A stretch of 38,180 bases of DNA from the NCBI GenBank assembly GCA_017505525.1, contig JAFVPB010000035.1, positions 1 through 38,180 of the forward strand, read 5' to 3'. This DNA comes from Clostridia bacterium. GTDB lineage: Bacteria; Bacillota; Clostridia; UMGS1883. Below the pieces are notes generated by a model that did no database searches, was not told where the DNA came from, and worked only from the letters and a program-made list of their open reading frames with translations. Position 1 is the stretch's first letter; each line of letters starts with the position of its first letter. Positions 33,060 to 38,180 of this stretch are shown piece by piece. The translations under genes and the position numbers were made by a program.

Positions 33060-34109
33060 ATGCAAAGCAAAAGGGTTTCCCGAAGTATAAGTGTTGGAAA
33101 TATAAAAATCGGCGGAGGTGCACCTGTCAGCGTACAGTCGATGTGCAATACTGATACGAAAAATATAGAAGCAACTTTAAAACAAATAGCAGAATTAAAA
33201 AAATGCGGATGCGAAATTGTCAGGCTTGCAGTCCTTGATATGGAGGCGGCAAGGGCAATAAGGGAAATAAAAAAGGAATCACCTCTTCCAATAGTTGCTG
33301 ATATTCATTTTGATTATCGTCTGGCAATAGAATGTGCCAAAGGCGGAGTTGATAAAATCAGAATTAACCCGGGAAATATTGGCTCGGTTGATAAAATAAA
33401 AATGGTAGCAGACGAATGTGGAAAGCGAAAAATTCCAATAAGAATAGGTGTTAACGGAGGCTCGCTTGAAAAAGACATACTGGAAAAATTTTCTCATCCC
33501 ACACCTGAGGCATTGTGCGAAAGTGCGTTAAGACATATAAAACTTTTGGAAGACATAGGCTTTTATGATATTGCACTATCTTTAAAATCGAGCAATGTTT
33601 CTTTAATGGTGGAGGCATATCGCAAAATTTCAAAAATGATTGATTATCCGCTGCATATTGGCGTTACAGAGGCGGGAACGGAATATAGCGGAATTATAAA
33701 AAACAGTATCGGAATAGGTGCGTTGCTCCTTGATGGAATAGGCGATACAATACGTGTTTCGCTTACTGCAGACCCTGTGCGAGAGGTTGTTGCAGGGATT
33801 GAAATACTTAAAGCTCTTGGGCTTAGAAATGGAGCAAAGCTTGTAAGCTGTCCAACTTGCGGAAGGTGCAAGGTAGATATGATACCCATTGCAAACGAGG
33901 TGCAAAAACGCATAATAAATCTGGATAAAAATATAACAGTAGCTGTGATGGGATGCGCGGTTAACGGCCCGGGAGAAGCTCGTGAAGCGGATATCGGATT
34001 TGCTTGCGGAGATGGGGAAGCTCTTTTAATAAAAAAGGGAGAAATACTTAGAAAGGTGCCAATTGAAGCGGCATGTGAAGAACTAATGATAGAAATTGAG
34101 GAATTATAA
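33060..34109 (+). CDS. ispG: 4-hydroxy-3-methylbut-2-en-1-yl diphosphate synthase
   Basis: 349-residue iron-sulfur enzyme of the MEP isoprenoid pathway, converting methylerythritol cyclodiphosphate to HMBPP in the cytoplasm. The N-terminal TIM barrel begins VGNIKIGGGAPVSVQSMCNTDT. The cluster-binding domain has SCPTCGRC (C264, C267) and MGCAVNGPGEA (C299, E306), the three Cys plus Glu that ligate the 4Fe-4S cluster. The length is typical for the compact bacterial form. Shine-Dalgarno GGGAGAGGGGG precedes the ATG. It directly abuts polC, whose ATG follows the ispG stop with no gap. No other MEP gene is in the window. Confidence 0.96.
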   Translation: MQSKRVSRSISVGNIKIGGGAPVSVQSMCNTDTKNIEATLKQIAELKKCGCEIVRLAVLDMEAARAIREIKKESPLPIVADIHFDYRLAIECAKGGVDKIRINPGNIGSVDKIKMVADECGKRKIPIRIGVNGGSLEKDILEKFSHPTPEALCESALRHIKLLEDIGFYDIALSLKSSNVSLMVEAYRKISKMIDYPLHIGVTEAGTEYSGIIKNSIGIGALLLDGIGDTIRVSLTADPVREVVAGIEILKALGLRNGAKLVSCPTCGRCKVDMIPIANEVQKRIINLDKNITVAVMGCAVNGPGEAREADIGFACGDGEALLIKKGEILRKVPIEAACEELMIEIEEL

Positions 34110-37100
34110 ATGGCTGAAAACTATTCTTTTAAGGAAACCTTTTCTTTGGCAGAAATTGATGAAGAAACAGGCAGAGGAATTCTCAGTAATCTAAGTTGTG
34201 ATTTAGAAAAAAGAAGCATATCTGCAAATATAACCTTCAAAAATATAATTTCATATTCTGAACTGATTAATGCAAAAGATGAAATAAAAAAAGCCTATAA
34301 GCTTAATGAATTTTCTCTTCAGGAAAAGTTTGAAATAGAGGAATCGCTAAACAAGGCAGAAGCTATGGCATATTGTATTTCTAAAACAGAGGAAAAAAAT
34401 GCACTTTGGTGGACGATTTTTGATTCGTGTATTATAACTGATAGTGAAAGCTCGGTTATAATTACGCTAAGGCATGGTAACCGCCAGATTTTAGAAGATG
34501 AAAAAGTAATAGATTTTCTTAAATTACAAATGAAAACACTTTTTTCAGTGGATACGGAAATTAATCTTGCTGAAGACGAGATTGAAGTAACGCATGATCT
34601 TAAGCCTATCTTTGTTGAAAAGCCACAGGAGAAGCCACAGGCACCTAAAGAAGAGGGGGTAGTAATAGGGAAACCGTTTACCCCCGATGATATAACGCCC
34701 ATTGTTGAGGTGAATACAGACATTGGAAACTGCATGATTCACGGAAATGTGTTTAATATAGATATGCGGGAAATTACAAAGATAAAGAAGCATATAATAT
34801 CGTTTTACATAACGGATTTTACGTCTTCAATTTCCTGTAAGTGCTTTGTTCCTTCAAAAGCAGCAGATGAGGTGGCAGACAGCCTTAAAAAGGCAGGCTG
34901 TGTTGCACTTCGCGGAAAGGTTGAGTTTGACACTTTTTCACGCGAGGTAACTGTTATGGCACGTGATATAATTGTGGATAAACTACCAACTGTAAAGGAT
35001 GAGGCAGAGGAAAAACGTGTTGAACTTCATGCTCATACTAAATCTTCGGCGCTTGATGCTGTTGTAAGTGCGAAAGACCTTGTTTCCCAGGCTATCAGGT
35101 TTGGCCATAAGGCAATTGCAATTACAGACCACGGATGCGTACAGGCATTTCCCGAAGCTTTTAAAACGGCAGGCGATAAAATAAAAATTCTGTATGGATG
35201 CGAGGGATATCTTATCGAAAAAGGTGCTCCGCTTGCAAAAGAAACAAAACGCTATCATATAATTTTAATTGCGCAGAATCTGATTGGACTTAAAAATTTA
35301 TATAAGCTTATAAGTGCTTCTAATCTCGAGCATTTTTACCGTCGTCCGCTTATACCACGCGATGTGCTGGATAGCCACCGCGAGGGACTTATAGTAGGCT
35401 CGGCGTGCGAAGCGGGTGAGCTTTTCAGGGCAGTGCTTGATGGAAAAGATGAAGAGGAGCTTATGAAAATAGGCTCTTATTACGACTATTTTGAAATACA
35501 ACCCATTGGTAACAATGGATATCTTGTCAGAAATAACACAGTAGACAGTGAAGAAACTTTAAAAGATTTCAATAGAAAAATTGTTCAGCTTGGAGAAAAA
35601 ATGGAAAAAACCGTTGTTGCAACGTGCGATGTTCATTTTCTTCACGCGCGTGATGAAATCTTCAGGCGTATCCTTCAGGCGGGGCAAGGCTATACAGATG
35701 CCGATATTCAGCCCCCATTATACTTTAGAACTACGGAAGAAATGCTTGATGAATTCCGTTATCTTGGAGAAGAAAAGGCGTACGAGATAGTTGTTACAAA
35801 CACAAATAAAATTGCCGATATGGTCGAGAATATTCGTCCCGTACCAAAGGGAAATTTTCCTCCAAAAATTGAGGGAAGTGCTGAAGATATAGAAAGAATA
35901 GCCCGTGAAACGGCGCGTAATTTGTATGGAGAGCCACTCCCCGAAATCGTTGAAAAAAGGCTTAAGCGCGAGCTTGAAAGCGTTATAGGAAACGGTTATG
36001 CCGACTTGTACAACATAGCAAGGCTTCTTGTAGCACATTCGCGTGAACAGGGATATGTGGTTGGCTCGCGAGGCAGTGTTGGTTCGTCGTTCCTTGCTTT
36101 CTGTGCTAAAATAACAGAGGTTAATAGCCTTCAACCACATTATAGATGTCCGAATTGTAAGCATTCTGAATTTATAGATGATGAACAGTATGACTCAGGC
36201 TGTGATATGCCTGATAAGGATTGCCCTGTGTGCAACACACCATACGTTAAAGACGGGCACAACATTCCATTTGAAACATTCCTTGGATTCAAGGGCGATA
36301 AGCAGCCCGATATCGACCTTAACTTTTCAGGTGAAAACCAATCGAGTGCACATAAATACACTGAAGAAATATTTGGTGAAGGCTATGTTTTCCGTGCAGG
36401 TACTGTGAGTACGGTTGCTGAAAAAACGGCTTATGGATATGTAAAACGCTATTTTGAAGACAGAGGAATTCATATCCATAATGCAGAGGTCGAAAGATTA
36501 AAACAGGGTATTATGAAGGTTAAAACAACAACAGGTCAGCATCCGGGCGGTGTTATAGTTTTACCAAAAGGGCACGATATTCACGAATTCACGCCGGTTC
36601 AGCATCCTGCGGAGGATGTGGGGAGCGATATAATTACCACTCACTTTGATTATCACAGTATTGATGAAAACCTTTTAAAGCTTGACATTCTCGGACACGA
36701 CGACCCGACTATGATTAAAATGCTTAAAGACTTAACGGGAGTGGAGCCAACAGAGGTGCCTCTTGATGATAAAAAGGTAATGAGTCTTTTCTTGAATACA
36801 GAGGCTTTGGGCGTTACCCCTGAAGATATAGGTAGTGAAACTGGAACTTTTGCTATCCCTGAATTTGGTACTAAATTCGTAAGGCAGATGCTTGTTGATA
36901 CCAAGCCAACAACACTTGGCGAGCTTGTAAGAATTTCAGGACTTTCACATGGTACAGATGTGTGGACCAACAATGCTCAGACGCTTGTAGAAAAGAAAAT
37001 ATGCACGCTTAAAAATGCAATCTGCTGCCGTGATGATATCATGATTTACTTAATAAACCGTGGACTTCCGCCTGAGCGAGCATTTACAATAATGGAGCAG

Positions 37101-37739
37101 GTAAGAAAAGGTAAAAAACTGAAACCGGGCGACGAAGAAGAAATGCGGGCTCATGATGTTCCGGAATGGTATATTGAATCGTGTAATAAAATTCAGTATA
37201 TGTTCCCAAGAGCGCACGCAGCGGCATATGTTACAATGTCGCTCAGAGTAGCATATTTTAAGGTGTATCATCCGATAGCATTTTATCAGTCATACTATAC
37301 TGTTCGTGCTGATACGTTTGATTATGAAACGATGGCTACAGGCAGGGAAAATGCCCTTAGAAAAATGCACGAGCTGATGCAGATAGAAAAACCGTCTGCA
37401 CGTGATAAAGCAACAATAACAATTCTTGAAGTTGTAAACGAAATGTATGCAAGAAAAATAGAGTTTTTACCTATAGATATTTACAGGTCGCATCCTACTA
37501 AATATCTAAACATAGGCGGTAAAATTTTACCGGCACTCAATAGCATTGCAGGTCTTGGTGATAAAGCGGCACAATCTATTGCTGATGCAAGAGAAAATGG
37601 CAAGTTTTTCTCAATCGATGATTTTAAGAGCCGTACGTCAGTAAGCGAAACTCACATTGAGCTCTTTAAAAAGTTTGGTTGCTTCAAAGGAATCCCTCAA
37701 AGTGCACAGGTTGATTTGTTTGAAACCTTTTCCATGTAA
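34110..37739 (+). CDS. polC: PolC-type DNA polymerase III alpha subunit lacking the exonuclease domain
   Basis: 1209-residue replicative polymerase, shorter than the roughly 1440 residues of Bacillus PolC. Order: N-terminal domain (1-190), OB domain (about 200-290), PHP domain (VELHAHT at 304-310, AIAITDHG at 335-342, VATCDVHF at 503-510), the four-Cys zinc motif (CPNCKH, later CDMPDKDCPVC), catalytic PDIDLNFSGE and LKLDILGHDDPT with the polymerase Asp residues, helix-hairpin-helix SIAGLGDKAA, and a C-terminal clamp-binding motif QVDLF. In standard PolC a DnaQ-like exonuclease (opening FDVETTG) is inserted inside PHP; here ILYGCEGYLIEKG passes directly into KRYHIILIAQN, with no exonuclease motif anywhere. 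The reading frame is clean through the junction. Proofreading would need a separate protein. Confidence 0.95.
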   Translation: MAENYSFKETFSLAEIDEETGRGILSNLSCDLEKRSISANITFKNIISYSELINAKDEIKKAYKLNEFSLQEKFEIEESLNKAEAMAYCISKTEEKNALWWTIFDSCIITDSESSVIITLRHGNRQILEDEKVIDFLKLQMKTLFSVDTEINLAEDEIEVTHDLKPIFVEKPQEKPQAPKEEGVVIGKPFTPDDITPIVEVNTDIGNCMIHGNVFNIDMREITKIKKHIISFYITDFTSSISCKCFVPSKAADEVADSLKKAGCVALRGKVEFDTFSREVTVMARDIIVDKLPTVKDEAEEKRVELHAHTKSSALDAVVSAKDLVSQAIRFGHKAIAITDHGCVQAFPEAFKTAGDKIKILYGCEGYLIEKGAPLAKETKRYHIILIAQNLIGLKNLYKLISASNLEHFYRRPLIPRDVLDSHREGLIVGSACEAGELFRAVLDGKDEEELMKIGSYYDYFEIQPIGNNGYLVRNNTVDSEETLKDFNRKIVQLGEKMEKTVVATCDVHFLHARDEIFRRILQAGQGYTDADIQPPLYFRTTEEMLDEFRYLGEEKAYEIVVTNTNKIADMVENIRPVPKGNFPPKIEGSAEDIERIARETARNLYGEPLPEIVEKRLKRELESVIGNGYADLYNIARLLVAHSREQGYVVGSRGSVGSSFLAFCAKITEVNSLQPHYRCPNCKHSEFIDDEQYDSGCDMPDKDCPVCNTPYVKDGHNIPFETFLGFKGDKQPDIDLNFSGENQSSAHKYTEEIFGEGYVFRAGTVSTVAEKTAYGYVKRYFEDRGIHIHNAEVERLKQGIMKVKTTTGQHPGGVIVLPKGHDIHEFTPVQHPAEDVGSDIITTHFDYHSIDENLLKLDILGHDDPTMIKMLKDLTGVEPTEVPLDDKKVMSLFLNTEALGVTPEDIGSETGTFAIPEFGTKFVRQMLVDTKPTTLGELVRISGLSHGTDVWTNNAQTLVEKKICTLKNAICCRDDIMIYLINRGLPPERAFTIMEQVRKGKKLKPGDEEEMRAHDVPEWYIESCNKIQYMFPRAHAAAYVTMSLRVAYFKVYHPIAFYQSYYTVRADTFDYETMATGRENALRKMHELMQIEKPSARDKATITILEVVNEMYARKIEFLPIDIYRSHPTKYLNIGGKILPALNSIAGLGDKAAQSIADARENGKFFSIDDFKSRTSVSETHIELFKKFGCFKGIPQSAQVDLFETFSM

Positions 37740-37748
37740 CAAAAATCA

Positions 37749-37777
37749 CCTCTCATAAGTAATATGGTAAAGAGAGG
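37749..37777 (+). promoter_or_regulatory. Possible hairpin sequestering the Shine-Dalgarno of the 48-residue peptide
   Basis: CCTCTC (37749-37754) can pair with GAGAGG (37772-37777), part of the ribosome binding site of the gene starting at 37789. The stem is short with a 17-base loop, so it is a weak candidate. No terminator separates this from polC. Confidence 0.3.
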
Positions 37778-37788
37778 GGGTACCTTAT

Positions 37789-37935
37789 ATGAAAAGGTGC
37801 AGAAAACCCTGCGGCATAGGAATGATGGCTTTTGTTGCAGGTATATTTGTTGCTCTTATATTTCCCGTTTGGCTTTTGGCGGTAATAGAAGGTGCCCTTA
37901 TTATAATACTGGGCTGTACGTTGCTCAGAATATAG
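37789..37935 (+). CDS. 48-residue membrane peptide upstream of spoVM
   Basis: Begins MKRCRKPCGIGMMAFVAG, with a basic Cys-containing head followed by two short hydrophobic helices (FVAGIFVALIFPVWLL and AVIEGALIIILGC) joined at a Pro/Trp turn, and ends LLRI. GAGAGGGGG lies about nine bases before the ATG. It sits 14 bases upstream of spoVM, so a sporulation-related membrane role is plausible by association only. I do not recognise a named family. Confidence 0.75.
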   Translation: MKRCRKPCGIGMMAFVAGIFVALIFPVWLLAVIEGALIIILGCTLLRI

Positions 37936-37949
37936 AAAGGGTGGCAGGC

Positions 37950-38021
37950 ATGAAAATAGTAGTTTTTAAAATGCCAAAAGGATTAGCAGGAATTACAAAA
38001 GCAATATTCAGGATTAAATAA
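37950..38021 (+). CDS. spoVM: Stage V sporulation protein M
   Basis: A 23-residue peptide starting MKIVVFKMPKGLAGITKAIF and ending RIK. It matches the SpoVM pattern: Met-Lys, a short hydrophobic stretch, K-x-P-K, then an amphipathic helix with G-x-x-x-A-I-F (Bacillus has MKFYTIKLPKFLGGIVRAML). SpoVM lies flat on the positively curved forespore membrane and recruits SpoIVA to build the spore coat. AAAGGGTGG lies upstream of the ATG. A longer frame from 37764 through the same codons has no ribosome site and overlaps the 48-residue gene, so it is not used. The gene shows the organism's lineage makes endospores. Confidence 0.85.
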   Translation: MKIVVFKMPKGLAGITKAIFRIK

Positions 38022-38047
38022 AAAAACGCCCATTGGGCGTTTTTTTA
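38021..38047 (+). terminator. Terminator after spoVM
   Basis: AAAAAACGCCC (38021-38031) pairs with GGGCGTTTTTT (38035-38045) around ATT. The stem begins at the last base of the spoVM stop codon. Confidence 0.9.
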
Positions 38048-38056
38048 TTGTATAAC

Positions 38057-38082
38057 GAAAACCACGCGATAGTCGCGTGGTT
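38057..38082 (-). terminator. Terminator for a convergent minus-strand gene
   Basis: AACCACGCGA and TCGCGTGGTT (38060-38069 with 38073-38082) form a ten-pair stem around TAG. Read on the minus strand it is followed by TTTCGTT, a modest U tract. It lies about ten bases after the stop of the partial frame at 38092. Confidence 0.65.
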
Positions 38083-38091
38083 CAAAAAAGG

Positions 38092-38178
38092 TTAACCGAT
38101 GAGCAGATAACGAAGTACAAGATATTCCAAAAAGCAAATTATTATTGTAATATTGCAGTATAGCACAAATAATTTGTT
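38092..38178 (-). CDS. C-terminal end of a probable membrane protein (partial)
   Basis: An open minus-strand frame enters from the right edge and ends in TAA at 38092-38094, just before a hairpin terminator. The visible 28 residues are hydrophobic (LFVLYCNITIIICFLEYLV, then LRYLLIG), consistent with a final transmembrane helix. The rest lies outside the window, so identity is unknown. Confidence 0.4.
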   Translation of the reverse strand, partial: NKLFVLYCNITIIICFLEYLVLRYLLIG

Positions 38179-38180
38179 GG

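Noticed and set aside
37764-38021. Plus-strand frame of 85 codons ending with spoVM
   Set aside because: The first 62 codons have no ribosome site and overlap the 48-residue gene in another frame; only the last 23 codons match SpoVM.

Overview
The window looks like chromosome of an endospore-forming, low-GC Gram-positive bacterium of class Clostridia, probably a gut or other anaerobic lineage known mainly from metagenomes. The evidence is a PolC-type replicative polymerase, a SpoVM homologue, SLH-domain surface proteins, a YesM/YesN two-component pair, the YfmF/YfmH peptidase pair, the IspG step of the MEP pathway, sigma-A promoters with 17-base spacers and many U-tract terminators. No rRNA, tRNA, CRISPR array, insertion sequence or prophage was seen.

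Left part (1-3760): a structured, GC-richer tail of an upstream transcript ending in a strong terminator. Three monocistronic genes follow, each with a recognisable promoter: a CPA2-type cation/proton antiporter, a secreted G5-3D cell-wall protein, and a glycerophosphodiester phosphodiesterase.

Central part (3775-22569): an extracellular polysaccharide-type locus. A YesM-like sensor kinase and YesN-like AraC-type regulator point left. Divergent from them runs a long rightward series: a solute-binding lipoprotein, a secreted beta-helix protein with copper-amine-oxidase-N-like repeats, two related multi-module secreted proteins (the second anchored by three SLH domains), a second SLH-type surface protein translationally coupled to it, and an SGNH-fold esterase. 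No permease or ATPase accompanies the binding protein. The likely job is sensing, binding and trimming a glycan at the cell surface, but the substrate cannot be read from the sequence.

Middle-right (22617-26493): a five-gene operon (GNAT, amidohydrolase, SGNH hydrolase, GNAT, RdgB-type house-cleaning pyrophosphatase). It converges on an unannotated 40-residue Cys-rich membrane peptide on the minus strand, followed by a small acidic lipoprotein.

Right part (26526-38180): housekeeping genes. These are an operon for the EF-P-modification-associated peptidases YfmF and YfmH with lgt, a 991-residue SLH surface protein on its own promoter, and ispG-polC. The PolC is unusual because its 3'-5' exonuclease insertion is absent and the PHP domain is uninterrupted. 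A 48-residue membrane peptide and SpoVM follow. The window ends in the 3' end of a probable minus-strand membrane protein.
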